DNA from: HGM04593 sp045631205
GTDB lineage: Bacteria > Bacteroidota > Bacteroidia > Bacteroidales > Bacteroidaceae
Length of the DNA stretch: 64,000 nucleotides
Direction: 5' to 3'
NCBI GenBank assembly: GCA_045631205.1
Contig: JAZQUI010000028.1
Location: 1 to 64,000 of the forward strand
Shown here in pieces: positions 1-9,210 of the stretch. The notes beneath the pieces were generated by a model. It saw nothing but the letters and a program-made list of their open reading frames with translations, had not been told where the DNA came from and ran no database searches. The stretch's first letter is position 1; every line of letters begins with the position of its first letter. Both the position numbers and the translations under genes were made by a program.

Positions 1-461
1 AGTTTACTTGCACGCAAAGCGAATGCAGCCGAGGTTGCGCGAAGCGAGAATGTTTGACATAAGTTGACAATGCTTGCTGTTCGCATCCCGCACTACGTGC
101 GACTAATTGCTGCAAGCATTGTCTATTAAATTACATTTAATCCCACAGCACCCTGCAAATGCGAGAAAGATAAACACGGCAAGGGAGATTTGACTCAGGG
201 TTCGCCTTTCTGCAACGTGAACAAAGAACCGAGCGACTGATTTTACTCGCGTGCCGGGCGTTTGGTTCTTTGCGCGACAAAGAACGTCAAAAATATATTT
301 TCAATGAGAGAATAACCGACAAATAATACCGAGAAGTCAAAAGCAAGAATGTTTGGTATCGTATATAGCGAGTGCCCACATCTTTTTGCTACTGAGCCTT
401 GATTTTGAAATCCCTCAGAATTTTACGTTGATCCCGTCTTTGCTGTTGAATGTGTATAAAG
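1..461. other. Non-coding stretch with hairpins
   Basis: No convincing gene is visible before the tRNA. Two inverted repeats can be seen. ACAATGCTTGC near 67 pairs with GCAAGCATTGT near 112 and encloses a small GCAC/GTGC hairpin. CAAAGAACC near 223 pairs with GGTTCTTTG near 262. They could be transcript ends or remnants of a repeat; I cannot assign a function. Confidence 0.4.
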
Positions 462-487
462 AAAAAAGCGAACTTTTGCAAGTTCGC
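462..487 (-). terminator. Terminator of the tRNA-Asn gene
   Basis: An 8-bp perfect stem (GCGAACTT with AAGTTCGC, loop TTGC) lies just downstream of the minus-strand tRNA. On the minus strand it is followed by a run of U encoded by A462-A467, the classic intrinsic terminator layout. Confidence 0.75.
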
Positions 488-491
488 TTCG

Positions 492-565
492 CTCTTCAAG
501 TAGGACTTGAACCTACGACCCCCTGATTAACAGTCAGGTGCTCTAACCGACTGAGCTATTGAAGA
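492..565 (-). tRNA. tRNA-Asn (anticodon GTT)
   Basis: Read on the minus strand this folds as a full cloverleaf. The acceptor arms TCTTCAA and TTGAAGA pair over 7 bp, the T-arm contains GGTTCAAGTCC, and the anticodon arm CCTGA-CTGTTAA-TCAGG has loop anticodon GTT, which reads Asn codons. The discriminator base is G, as expected for Asn. CCA is not encoded. The gene stands alone and is followed by its own terminator. Confidence 0.95.
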
Positions 566-732
566 ATTTGTCTGTCTTGTTTGACGATGCAAAAGTAGTA
601 CTTCTTTTTATACTGTGCAAGTATTTCCCATTTTTTTTACGAAAAAAGTGAAAAAAAGTTGTTTTTCTGCCTTTTTTGCACAAAAAAAGCAGAAAAAAGT
701 GGTGCTACAAGGCTGAAACGCGGCAAAATATG

Positions 733-740
733 TATCTTCG
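733..740 (+). promoter_or_regulatory. Promoter -7 box for the S41 protease gene
   Basis: TATCTTCG fits the Bacteroidales -7 consensus TAnnTTTG with the common T-to-C variant. It lies about 125 nt before the ATG at 864. This means the short open frame at 676-867 starts upstream of the transcript and is not a gene. Confidence 0.5.
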
Positions 741-863
741 CGAACATAAAAAAAGTGCCGTGTGTCGAAATTTAAAAGTTATTATTTCAACTTTGGCCGG
801 TTTTTGTGGATTTACAGAACAAAAAAATGATACATTTATTATAATAAGGTATAAACTCGTAAT

Positions 864-2525
864 ATGAAAATTAGAAAAACTATTCTTTTTTCCGTAATTG
901 CAATAACGATATTGGCGTTATTTGCGTTCAGTAATGACAATCGCAAATATCAACTTTCGAAACAGATTACAATCTTCAATGCAATAGTAAAAGAACTCGA
1001 TCTCTTTTATGTTGATACAATACAGCCGAAAAAGATGATTGATAAAGGTATAGAGGCTATGTTGAGAAACTTGGATCCTTATACCGAATATTATTCCGAA
1101 GATGATGCCGATGACCTTAAAATGCTTACTACCGGAAAGTATGCGGGTATAGGCTCTGTAATACGTTTCCATAAAGGAAAGAACACAACCGTTATTGTTG
1201 AGCCTTATGAGGGGTTGCCTGCGGCGAAGGCAGGTTTGCTCATTGGTGACTGCATACAAAGCATCGATGGTGTGGATATTCACGGAATGGGTGTGGATAG
1301 TGTAAGCAATATGTTGCGTGGAACTGCCGGAACGTCTCTTACTCTTGTTGTGGAGCGTCCCGGCGAGAAGAAACCTCGTACTATTAAAATAACACGTGAG
1401 AGCATTGCTATGCCTGCGATAAGTTACTATGGCATACAGAACGGTAATGTTGGTTACATACAGCTCGAGAGCTTTACTGAGAATTGTGCCCGCAATATGC
1501 GTCGCGCATTTATAGATATGAAGAATAATGGTGCTACCTCTTTTATAATTGATTTGCGTGGCAATGGTGGTGGCTTGCTCAATGAAGCGGTAGATATTGT
1601 GAATCTCTTCGTACCCAAAGACCTTACTATTGTTACTACAAAAGGTAAGATTAAACAGGCTAACGCAACGTATAAAACAACCAAAGAACCTTTTGATACA
1701 GAGTCACCCATTGTGGTTCTTGTTAATGGACAAAGCGCATCGGCAGCCGAAATTGTTGCAGGTTCATTGCAGGATCTTGACCGTGCTGTAGTTGTTGGCG
1801 CTCGCACCTATGGCAAAGGTCTTGTGCAGAGCACTCGTCAGCTTCCGAGTGGTGGTTATTTGAAAATAACTACCAGTAAGTATTATATACCCAGTGGTAG
1901 ATGTATACAGGCGCTCGATTATTCTCATATGCTCGATGATGGTCGCAGTACCCGTATTGCCGATAGTCTTACTAACGTCTTTTATACAGCAGCAGGGCGT
2001 GAAGTGCGCGATGGTGGTGGAATACGTCCCGATGTGGAGCCGAAGGGTGAAGAGATTTCCACAATGCTTTTCTATCTGATGCAGGATATGGCTACATTTG
2101 ATTATGCCACCGAGTATTGTCTGAAACACGATACAATTGCCTCTCCGGTAAACTTCGAGATAAGTGACGAAGAGTATGATGACTTTAAAAAGTATCTTAA
2201 ATCTACAAAATTCACTTACGACATACAAAGTCTTAAAGCTTTGGAGAAATTGAAGGAGCTGATAGAATTGGAAGGATATACTCTCATAACCAAAGATGAG
2301 ATAAGCTCGCTTGAAAAGAAGTTACAGAACGATATAGACCACTCGCTCGAGCACTTTAAAGAGCACGTTAAGGAACTTATGGCAAGTGAAATAATATTGC
2401 GCTACCATGGCCATAAAGGAAGTGTGGAGTATAGCTTGCGCGAGGATAGTGATATTAAAGAGGCATATAGAATTCTTGCCGACAAGGATGAATATGCCAA
2501 AATACTTGCGCCCGGCAAGAAATAA
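864..2525 (+). CDS. C-terminal processing peptidase (S41 family)
   Basis: The 553-aa protein is a tail-specific serine protease of the CtpA/Prc family, acting in the periplasm on substrates recognised by their C-termini. A single N-terminal hydrophobic segment (about residues 7-22) is a signal anchor. A PDZ domain spans about 95-180, and the S41 core follows with the substrate-binding strand IIDLRGNGGG. The nucleophile is Ser in GQSASAAE (near 291-293) and the general base Lys is in TYGKGLVQ (near 317). About 150 residues after the core are mostly helical and charged. Length and layout are normal for Bacteroidales CtpA-like proteases. It is monocistronic, with its own promoter and terminator. 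Confidence 0.93.
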   Translation: MKIRKTILFSVIAITILALFAFSNDNRKYQLSKQITIFNAIVKELDLFYVDTIQPKKMIDKGIEAMLRNLDPYTEYYSEDDADDLKMLTTGKYAGIGSVIRFHKGKNTTVIVEPYEGLPAAKAGLLIGDCIQSIDGVDIHGMGVDSVSNMLRGTAGTSLTLVVERPGEKKPRTIKITRESIAMPAISYYGIQNGNVGYIQLESFTENCARNMRRAFIDMKNNGATSFIIDLRGNGGGLLNEAVDIVNLFVPKDLTIVTTKGKIKQANATYKTTKEPFDTESPIVVLVNGQSASAAEIVAGSLQDLDRAVVVGARTYGKGLVQSTRQLPSGGYLKITTSKYYIPSGRCIQALDYSHMLDDGRSTRIADSLTNVFYTAAGREVRDGGGIRPDVEPKGEEISTMLFYLMQDMATFDYATEYCLKHDTIASPVNFEISDEEYDDFKKYLKSTKFTYDIQSLKALEKLKELIELEGYTLITKDEISSLEKKLQNDIDHSLEHFKEHVKELMASEIILRYHGHKGSVEYSLREDSDIKEAYRILADKDEYAKILAPGKK

Positions 2526-2606
2526 AAGTTTTTTATATATGCGCAGTTACATTGTTGAATATCTTTTTGCGTGTGGCTCTTCAATGTAACACCGTGATAA
2601 ACTCAT

Positions 2607-2642
2607 AACAAGAAACGCCTCCAAATGGAGGCGTTTCTTGTT
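2607..2642 (+). terminator. Terminator after the S41 protease gene
   Basis: A 16-bp perfect stem, AACAAGAAACGCCTCC paired with GGAGGCGTTTCTTGTT around a short AAAT loop, lies about 80 nt after the stop codon. The symmetrical A and T ends would allow it to work in both directions. Confidence 0.8.
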
Positions 2643-2936
2643 ATGTATAATTTGTATTATCTCATATTTAAAAATTGTATGGTGGTCGTGCAAACAACCG
2701 AATATTGCTTGGGTCTAGAGTGTTATAAAATCTATTGGATGGGGCTATATTGATAAGGGCAAATTCTTTGCGGTTCCCTTTCTCGCTTTCTTACGAACGA
2801 TGCAAACAGTATGGTATGTGACGTAATTTGCTTTATGGAAGTATTCCTGCAATAGTATTTTATATAAGACGATGCTGCTCCTTTGTGCATTACGTCCTAT
2901 TTTTTCCACACTTCTTTCAAAACTTGTTGTATATAA
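2643..2936. other. Intergenic region without a visible gene
   Basis: About 290 bp between two terminators. No long open frame with coding character, no repeat and no RNA fold stood out on either strand. Confidence 0.4.
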
Positions 2937-2972
2937 AAATCTCCCCTTCCCGGTGAGGAAGAGGAGATTTTG
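2937..2972 (-). terminator. Terminator of the GH95 gene
   Basis: An inverted repeat, AAAATCTCC...TTCC with GGAA...GGAGATTTT, lies 25 nt beyond the minus-strand stop codon at 2997 and ends in a T-run on that strand. Confidence 0.75.
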
Positions 2973-2996
2973 AGAATAAAATCTATGCTAGATTTC

Positions 2997-5900
2997 TTAT
3001 TTAGCTATCATTTTTACACCATTTTGAATGTAAACCTGGCCTTCATTCATTTTGGTGATGCGACGTCCGTAGAGGTCGTAGATAGGGGCATTTGCTATCT
3101 CAGCCTTTTTGTCGGCTGAAAAGATAGGGGCGATGCCGGTCTCTGTTGTGAAGTCGATTTCAACAACATCGTCTTTTTCACAGGGGATAGTTGCGATGTT
3201 GTTCTCGTCGATTGTAGCAGCAATCTCAACGCCGTTTACTTTGATGCTTGCTTTGTTCAAAGCCATTGCACCAAGGTCGCAACGTACGCGAAGTTCAGCA
3301 CCTGCATTGCTTACGATTGAGACATTCTGGCACTTGCCGCTGTTCCACTCGAAGTCAACGGTGAAGTTACCCATAGCCTTCATTCCGGTTACCTTACCTG
3401 TTCTGTTCCATACAGCGGGGAGAGCAGGAAGTATATTTATGTAACCGTGTGCGCTTTGCAACAACATCTCAGCGATACCTGAACATACACCGAAGTTACC
3501 ATCGATCTGGAAGGGTGCGTGTGAGTCGAAGAGGTTGTAGTAGATACCACCAGCACCGGCATTTGTACCATAAGAGGTAGAGTGTTTGAGGGCGTTCTTG
3601 ATAATCACGTGAGCGTGGTCACCATCCTGTGCACGTGCCCAGAGGTTAACCTTCCAACCCATTGACCAACCGGTTGCCTCGTCACCGCGGAGTTTGAGTG
3701 AGTTAACGGCGGGTGTGAAGTATTCGCTCTCGGGAGTAATCTGGTCCATGGGGAAGAGTGCCATCATGTGCGACATATGGCGGTGGTTTCTATCGTTTGA
3801 TATATCGTAGGGAGAGTACTTCCACTCGCGGAGAAGAGGCTCACCTTTTGTTACGCCGTTGTATGTGTTACCCCAAGAACCTGTGTAGGTCTCAGTGTGG
3901 AGACCGTTGTCGGTATTTTCAAGGTAGTGGTACAATGTGTTAAGCTGCTGTTGTGTGAGGCCAGTCTCTTCAATACCGAGAATCTCAATAGCTTCTGTAA
4001 GGTTCTGGAAAAGGTAGGTAATCATCTGCTGTGCGTGAGCTGTACCATCCTCAGACTCGTTATCGTGCTGCTCAGCACTGAACTCGTTGGGAGCAACGTA
4101 TGTACCATCGGCTGTCTTCTTGTATGCGGGAGTGTAGTTGCGTACGTGCTCCTGCTCGTCCTTGCTACTGTCGAAACCGCGGTCCTCAATGAGGCGGTGG
4201 AACCAGAATTCAGCTGCGCTCCACATTACGGGGAATGCTTTCTTCAAGAACTCTTTGTCCTGTGTGTAACGCCAGTGTGTCCACAAGTGGCTTGTGTACC
4301 ATACGTTAGCTACGAGGTAGTTTGCACCCCAGGTACTCATACTGTTGTAAAGTGAAGACTCGGTGAGAACGCTCCAACCGTATCCGTTGTTGTAACGTGT
4401 TGCAACTTCTTTCCAGCCTGCGCTCTTTGCACCACGGATGATGAAGTTTACAAATGGCTTGTGGAGATCAGAAAGGTTTGTGATCTCTGTGGGCCAGTAG
4501 TTCATCTGGATGTTGATGTTGGTGTGAACGTCAGAGTTCCAGGGAGAGTCGGTACCACGGTCGTTCCATATACCTTGCAAATTGTTGGGAGCTGCAATGG
4601 GCTTGCGGTTTGAACTGATTGCGAGGTAACGGCCGAAATGGAAGTAGAGCTGCTCAAGGAAGAGGTGATCGTTCTTTGTGCTGTTTCCGTAGGTGTTGTT
4701 GGGGTAGTAGCTGTCGATAAGTGTTTTTGTATCAACAGAGGGTGTCTCAAGACCGAGGTCGAGAGTCATACGTTTTGTAATTGTTGTGAAGTCGTCGATG
4801 TGGTCGGCCTCAACAGCGTCGAAACCTTTTGCAGTAGCTGCTTCGATAGCGGTTTTCACGTTGTTGTTGATGTCGGCAGCAGTTTCGCTTGTGAAATAGT
4901 TGTCGAGAACATCCATGTTACCGTTGAAGTTGGTCGCGCCTTTGAGGTAGAATGTAATCTCAGTAGCGTTGCTAACTTCAATACCAGTCTTGGTTGTTGT
5001 GACTGTTGCATCCTCGTTTACAACAACGTGCAAACGTGCTGCATATTTAACGGTCATTGCGCCGCTGAATGATGCCATACCGTTCTCGTATGTTACTGCG
5101 CTTGCATTAAGACTCTTGCCGGGTTCGAGTTTGAAGACGAGGTTGAGTTTGTCGTTGCCCTCGCTTGTGATTTGTCCGGCAATTACCTGGTCGGGTGCCG
5201 AGCTGAAGTATTTGCGTGTCTGTGTTGTACCGTTTGCGTTCTTGAACTGAACACCAGCGATACCTTCTTCAATATCAAGGTAGCGTACATAATCGGTTAC
5301 GCCGTTCTGTATAGCCTGATCTTTGTTTGTGATAAGGAGTGAACCGAAGTTCATAAATGTACGGTTACCGCTGGCTGCGCCTACAGTGTTGGCGGGGCCG
5401 CTCCACAAAGTCTTCTCGTTGAACTGGAGTTCCTCGTGGTAAACACCACCGAATACCATACATCCGAGCTCACCGTTACCCAAGGGGAGTGCGTACTCCA
5501 TCCATGGATAATCAACACCTGTTGCCTCGGCCGATGTCTTGTACCAAAGAGTATTGGGGTTTTTGGGTGAGAAAGAGCTTACGCCGGTGATTTTTGTAAT
5601 CTCGTGGATGTACTCATCGGGGAAGTCGCTTGCAACAACCTCATCGAGGAAGAACTTGCTACCAGTGTCACCAATAGCACCTGTGCTGTTCCAGAGTGCG
5701 AAGTAACCGTCACGGTGGTTCCAGTAGTGGTTGCCGCTCTGGTTGAGCTTGATGTAAGAGGGCTCGCCGTTACCAAAGTTGAAAGTTCCGGTGAACTCAA
5801 TTGTGTATGTGGTGTTGTTGGGGTCAACCATTGTGGTGCGAGCGTCGCCCTCTGTGCCGGTGATGCCAAGTACTTTTGAAAGACCGGTAGAGTAGTTGTA

Positions 5901-6761
5901 CACCTTGTAAACACCATTGCCCTGGCTGATGAATGCCCAGATTCCCTTGTTGTCCATGGGAGTATCTGTGTTTGTGATTTTAAGGTAGTTACCCTCGCAG
6001 TAAGCTGCGTTAAGGCTGGCGAAACCTCCTTTACCGTTCATCATTGTGTAGAACTTGGTGTCTGCGTCGAAGTAGCTTACATAGATGGTTGTGCCGTCGA
6101 TGGTTACAACGGGTGTTTTGCCACTTACGGCAGCTGCTGTAATATCGTTGCTCTTGATAATGTTCTTGGTGCTGATAGTGGCGCCGTCTTTGTACTCTTC
6201 GCCATTGTATGTGAAGCCGGCTGCAGTATCGGTGGTACCAAGAACTTCAATTGAGTAGATTTTGTCCTCGGGGATTGCCAATTCAATGTAATAACTGTTA
6301 CCTGCGTCGGTTGTTGACCAGCCGTTTACCATAATACCCTCGGCTGTCTGGCCGGCAATTTGTGAGTTTAGGTAGTTGCTGCCCAGACCGAGTTTCCATT
6401 GGTAATTGCTGTCGCTTGTTTTTTCAATTTTGAGTGCTGTTGAGGGTGTTGCTTCGTATGCACCACTGGCGTTTACATACTTTTGTGCACCAACGCTGAA
6501 GAGATAGTAATTGCTACCGTTCTTTTCGATGCGGAACTGCAAATTGGGGTCGGTGAGGCTGTATGTTACGTTGCCAACACTGTTTCCGGTGCTGGTACAT
6601 AACTTACCTTGAAGATTTTCGCTATAGAGCAGGAATGCTCGTGCGCTACGGATGGTGTAAACTTCGTCATTGCTTAATTGCGACAAGTCAGTCACCTTTT
6701 CCGCCCAGCCTTGCAATGTTACGCACAGCAAGGCAAAGATTAAAAGGAAAGATTTTCTCAT
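2997..6761 (-). CDS. Secreted glycoside hydrolase family 95 (alpha-L-fucosidase type)
   Basis: A 1254-aa exported glycosidase. It starts with a signal peptide ending near residue 20 (...LLCVTLQGWAE). The first ~400 residues are an extension rich in beta-strand character, perhaps for carbohydrate binding. The GH95 core begins with LPLGNGELGCMVFGG and includes NLQGIWNDRG, NINIQMNYWP and FQIDGNFG, the family's catalytic-centre motifs. GH95 enzymes known to me cleave alpha-1,2-linked L-fucose or L-galactose from glycans. The last ~30 residues (YDLYGRRI...VYIQNGVKMIAK) resemble the C-terminal sorting or anchoring tails of secreted Bacteroidales proteins. Host mucin or plant glycan use is inferred; no SusCD pair or sulfatase lies next to it, so it does not sit in a visible polysaccharide utilisation locus. 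Confidence 0.92.
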   Translation of the reverse strand: MRKSFLLIFALLCVTLQGWAEKVTDLSQLSNDEVYTIRSARAFLLYSENLQGKLCTSTGNSVGNVTYSLTDPNLQFRIEKNGSNYYLFSVGAQKYVNASGAYEATPSTALKIEKTSDSNYQWKLGLGSNYLNSQIAGQTAEGIMVNGWSTTDAGNSYYIELAIPEDKIYSIEVLGTTDTAAGFTYNGEEYKDGATISTKNIIKSNDITAAAVSGKTPVVTIDGTTIYVSYFDADTKFYTMMNGKGGFASLNAAYCEGNYLKITNTDTPMDNKGIWAFISQGNGVYKVYNYSTGLSKVLGITGTEGDARTTMVDPNNTTYTIEFTGTFNFGNGEPSYIKLNQSGNHYWNHRDGYFALWNSTGAIGDTGSKFFLDEVVASDFPDEYIHEITKITGVSSFSPKNPNTLWYKTSAEATGVDYPWMEYALPLGNGELGCMVFGGVYHEELQFNEKTLWSGPANTVGAASGNRTFMNFGSLLITNKDQAIQNGVTDYVRYLDIEEGIAGVQFKNANGTTQTRKYFSSAPDQVIAGQITSEGNDKLNLVFKLEPGKSLNASAVTYENGMASFSGAMTVKYAARLHVVVNEDATVTTTKTGIEVSNATEITFYLKGATNFNGNMDVLDNYFTSETAADINNNVKTAIEAATAKGFDAVEADHIDDFTTITKRMTLDLGLETPSVDTKTLIDSYYPNNTYGNSTKNDHLFLEQLYFHFGRYLAISSNRKPIAAPNNLQGIWNDRGTDSPWNSDVHTNINIQMNYWPTEITNLSDLHKPFVNFIIRGAKSAGWKEVATRYNNGYGWSVLTESSLYNSMSTWGANYLVANVWYTSHLWTHWRYTQDKEFLKKAFPVMWSAAEFWFHRLIEDRGFDSSKDEQEHVRNYTPAYKKTADGTYVAPNEFSAEQHDNESEDGTAHAQQMITYLFQNLTEAIEILGIEETGLTQQQLNTLYHYLENTDNGLHTETYTGSWGNTYNGVTKGEPLLREWKYSPYDISNDRNHRHMSHMMALFPMDQITPESEYFTPAVNSLKLRGDEATGWSMGWKVNLWARAQDGDHAHVIIKNALKHSTSYGTNAGAGGIYYNLFDSHAPFQIDGNFGVCSGIAEMLLQSAHGYINILPALPAVWNRTGKVTGMKAMGNFTVDFEWNSGKCQNVSIVSNAGAELRVRCDLGAMALNKASIKVNGVEIAATIDENNIATIPCEKDDVVEIDFTTETGIAPIFSADKKAEIANAPIYDLYGRRITKMNEGQVYIQNGVKMIAK

Positions 6762-6814
6762 AAGTTATAAATTTAAAAATATTAATAATGTGCAATTTAT
6801 AAGCATATCGCTTG

Positions 6815-6822
6815 CAAATATA
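6815..6822 (-). promoter_or_regulatory. Promoter -7 box for the GH95 gene
   Basis: On the minus strand the sequence reads TATATTTG, matching TAnnTTTG exactly, about 55 nt upstream of the ATG. An exact -33 partner is not obvious. Confidence 0.5.
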
Positions 6823-6884
6823 ATATATATATTCAAATTTTAAATATAATTTTCTATTGCAGATGCGTGGTTCTTGAGTTTGTT

Positions 6885-7916
6885 CTACTCCTGTCCGAGT
6901 AGTGTTATTGCACTTTTTATTGCGGTACGAACATAGTGCCCGTCGGCAAGCTTTTCACTTATTTTTTTTACGTTATTCTTCATTGTAACGTAATCCTCAA
7001 TGGTAAGTGCCGATAATTTTTCGTTCAGTTCGGTGAGCGATGAGATGCACAAACCTATGTTGTTCTCTCTTATGAAAGGCGCAAGTGCAGCCTTGTTCCA
7101 AATGATTACTGGTAATTCGCAACGTATGTATAGCGATGTCTTGTGTGGGTTGTTGTATTGCAGATATTCGCCGAAACTTCCGGTGCAAGCTTCTATTGAA
7201 AAACCATCCCACACAAGCCCGAAGTCGCCGCTGGCGGTGGCTATGAGTTCGTCCGATGGAACAAAGCCTTTGTATTCTATGCGCTCCGTACCTTTGGCTT
7301 CGGCGGGGTTGAAACCAAAACCATAGAGGTTCATTTTATATGTGGTCATACCTTCTCCCACTTCGTAGAGGAATGTGTTTTTTCTTTTTGTAAGTGCGCC
7401 GGCATATAGTACCTCAAAAGGTTTTACAGGGGTTGCGTTTTCCTGCGCTTTTGTTGCCGAGAGATAATCGAAAATACCCAATGTTAGTAATCGGGCTTTG
7501 CATCCGTTCTGCAACAACCATTGTTTCATACTTTCGTTATGGGCAATAATGCAATCCGCGTTGTTCAGGCGTTCAATTTCGCGTTTTACCTCTAATGCCT
7601 TGCGGCGGAAACTTCCCAAGTCGTGTATCACGGTAATAACCTTTGCGCCGCGTAAATGGGCTATCTTGCATACTATGGCAAAATATTTTTTCAAGGGGTA
7701 TTGCAATACAAGGATATCGCCACGGCGCAAGTTGAAAAACGACTTCAACACGCTGTACAGGGTGGTGATGAATGCAACAAATGTGTTGCTGCTGTACGAG
7801 CGTGCGACACCGATATTCTTGAAACCCATACGTTCCATAATAATCTCAATGTCAATCTTTGCTTTGTTGCCGGCACTGACTACCTCTTTGTAGTTGCGTG
7901 ATAAAAAACAATTCAT
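6885..7916 (-). CDS. Glycosyltransferase, probable galactofuranosyltransferase
   Basis: A 343-aa GT-B-like glycosyltransferase with the two-domain pattern of GT4-type enzymes. The N-terminal half contains YSVLKSFFNLRRGDILVLQYP and VITVIHDLG; the C-terminal half contains FEVLYAGALTKRKN and NLYGFGFN. I chose ATG 7916 over the upstream in-frame ATG at 7934, because 7916 overlaps the stop of the mutase gene as ATGA, which implies translational coupling. The coupled gene makes UDP-galactofuranose, so the donor is probably UDP-Galf and the product a Galf-containing surface polysaccharide. The linkage and acceptor cannot be read from the sequence. Confidence 0.8.
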   Translation of the reverse strand: MNCFLSRNYKEVVSAGNKAKIDIEIIMERMGFKNIGVARSYSSNTFVAFITTLYSVLKSFFNLRRGDILVLQYPLKKYFAIVCKIAHLRGAKVITVIHDLGSFRRKALEVKREIERLNNADCIIAHNESMKQWLLQNGCKARLLTLGIFDYLSATKAQENATPVKPFEVLYAGALTKRKNTFLYEVGEGMTTYKMNLYGFGFNPAEAKGTERIEYKGFVPSDELIATASGDFGLVWDGFSIEACTGSFGEYLQYNNPHKTSLYIRCELPVIIWNKAALAPFIRENNIGLCISSLTELNEKLSALTIEDYVTMKNNVKKISEKLADGHYVRTAIKSAITLLGQE

Positions 7917-9019
7917 AGTATTTCTTTTTTCCATAGGTTAAGAGCTGCCTCCACGGTGTCGTCCATGTCGGCATAAGTGTATTGAGCCAAACGGCCGCCA
8001 AATAATGTTGTGGGGCAACCGGCTGCCATTTCTTTGTATTTTTCCATGATGGCAGTGTTTTTTGTATCGTTAACCGGGTAATAAGGGATTTTGCCCTTGC
8101 AATAATCGTCGGGGTGCTCATATGTAACCACGGTTACAGGTGATTGCGACGACTCAAAATGTTTGTGTTCTATAACTCTGGTATAGGGAATTTCGCGCTC
8201 TGTGTAGTTTACAACGGCAACTCCCTGGAAATTCTCTTCATTCAAAATCTTTGTATCAAAGAAAAGACTGCGATATTCGAGCTCGCCATAGCAGAAATCA
8301 AAATAACGGTCGATGCATCCTGTGAACAAACTTTTTTCTGCCACAGAATTCCAGTACTCTCGGTCGGCAAAATAGTCGGTGGAGAGTCGCACTTCAATCC
8401 CGTCGAGCAAGGCTTCTATGAGTTTGTTGTAGCCACCGACAGGCACTCCCTGATATAGGTCGTTGAAATAGTTGTTGTCGTATGTGAAACGGAAAGGTAT
8501 GCGCTTTATAATGAAAGGTGGCAATTCGGTAGCCAATCGTCCCCATTGTTTTTCGGTGTAACCCTTTATAAAGTGCTCGTAAATGTCCTTGCCACAGAGT
8601 TTTAGTGCTTGTTCTTCAAGGTTGGCAGGTTCGCTTACAGATGCATATTCCTTGCGCTGTTCCTCTATTTTTGCCATAGCCTCGGCAGGGGTCTTTACTC
8701 CCCACAGGCTATAAAATGTGTTCATGTTGAACGGGAGGTTGTATAGCTTGCCTTTGTAACATGCCAATGGGCTGTTGGTAAAACGGTTGAATGGTACAAG
8801 GTCGTTTACATAGTCCCACACCTCCTTGTTCGATGTGTGAAATATGTGAGCGCCATACTTGTGTACGTTGATGCCTTGTATGTTGTCGCAGTAAATGTTG
8901 CCACCGACGTGGTCGCGCAACTCTATTACCAAACATTTTTTACCGGCTTTTGTAGCCTCGTGGGCAAACACGGCACCAAACAAACCGGCACCAATGACAA
9001 GGTAGTCGTATTTTTTCAT
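7913..9019 (-). CDS. glf: UDP-galactopyranose mutase
   Basis: A 368-aa flavoprotein that interconverts UDP-galactopyranose and UDP-galactofuranose in the cytoplasm. The N-terminus MKKYDYLVIGAGLFGAVFA is the FAD-binding GxGxxG Rossmann motif. GGNIYCDNIQGINVHKYGAH, NRFTNSPLACYKG and KGYTEKQWG are mutase signatures. The open frame extends 14 codons further upstream, but the promoter -7 box at 9040-9047 lies inside that extension, so the ATG at 9019 is the start. Its stop overlaps the start of the following glycosyltransferase gene. Together they form a two-gene Galf operon. Confidence 0.95.
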   Translation of the reverse strand: MKKYDYLVIGAGLFGAVFAHEATKAGKKCLVIELRDHVGGNIYCDNIQGINVHKYGAHIFHTSNKEVWDYVNDLVPFNRFTNSPLACYKGKLYNLPFNMNTFYSLWGVKTPAEAMAKIEEQRKEYASVSEPANLEEQALKLCGKDIYEHFIKGYTEKQWGRLATELPPFIIKRIPFRFTYDNNYFNDLYQGVPVGGYNKLIEALLDGIEVRLSTDYFADREYWNSVAEKSLFTGCIDRYFDFCYGELEYRSLFFDTKILNEENFQGVAVVNYTEREIPYTRVIEHKHFESSQSPVTVVTYEHPDDYCKGKIPYYPVNDTKNTAIMEKYKEMAAGCPTTLFGGRLAQYTYADMDDTVEAALNLWKKEIL

Positions 9020-9039
9020 AGTATTATGGATAGTTGTTG

Positions 9040-9047
9040 CAAAAATA
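9040..9047 (-). promoter_or_regulatory. Promoter -7 box for the glf operon
   Basis: The minus strand reads TATTTTTG, a match to TAnnTTTG, about 20 nt before the glf ATG. The implied leader is very short. Confidence 0.6.
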
Positions 9048-9111
9048 ACACATTTTGCCATCTAAATAGAAAAAAAATCTTAATATTTGGTAATTAGGTG
9101 CAATTAAATAC

Positions 9112-9144
9112 ACAGAGCATACCTGGTGTCCCTGTATGCTCTGT
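9112..9144 (-). terminator. Terminator of the DUF4954 gene
   Basis: An 11-bp perfect stem, ACAGAGCATAC with GTATGCTCTGT, lies about 65 nt after the minus-strand stop codon at 9211 and before the glf promoter. Confidence 0.7.
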
Positions 9145-9210
9145 AAAATTGTACCAAGTGATGTTTCATTGAAAATGAAATTATCTGGGTAAAAATTTAG
9201 TTTTTTGCTA

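Noticed and set aside
676..867. 63-codon open frame before the S41 protease gene
   Set aside because: It begins upstream of the predicted promoter (733-740) and overlaps the protease start; low-complexity, no family features.
3897..4355. 152-codon frame on the plus strand inside the GH95 gene
   Set aside because: Antisense shadow of a well-supported GH95 gene; Cys/Val-rich translation typical of such shadows.
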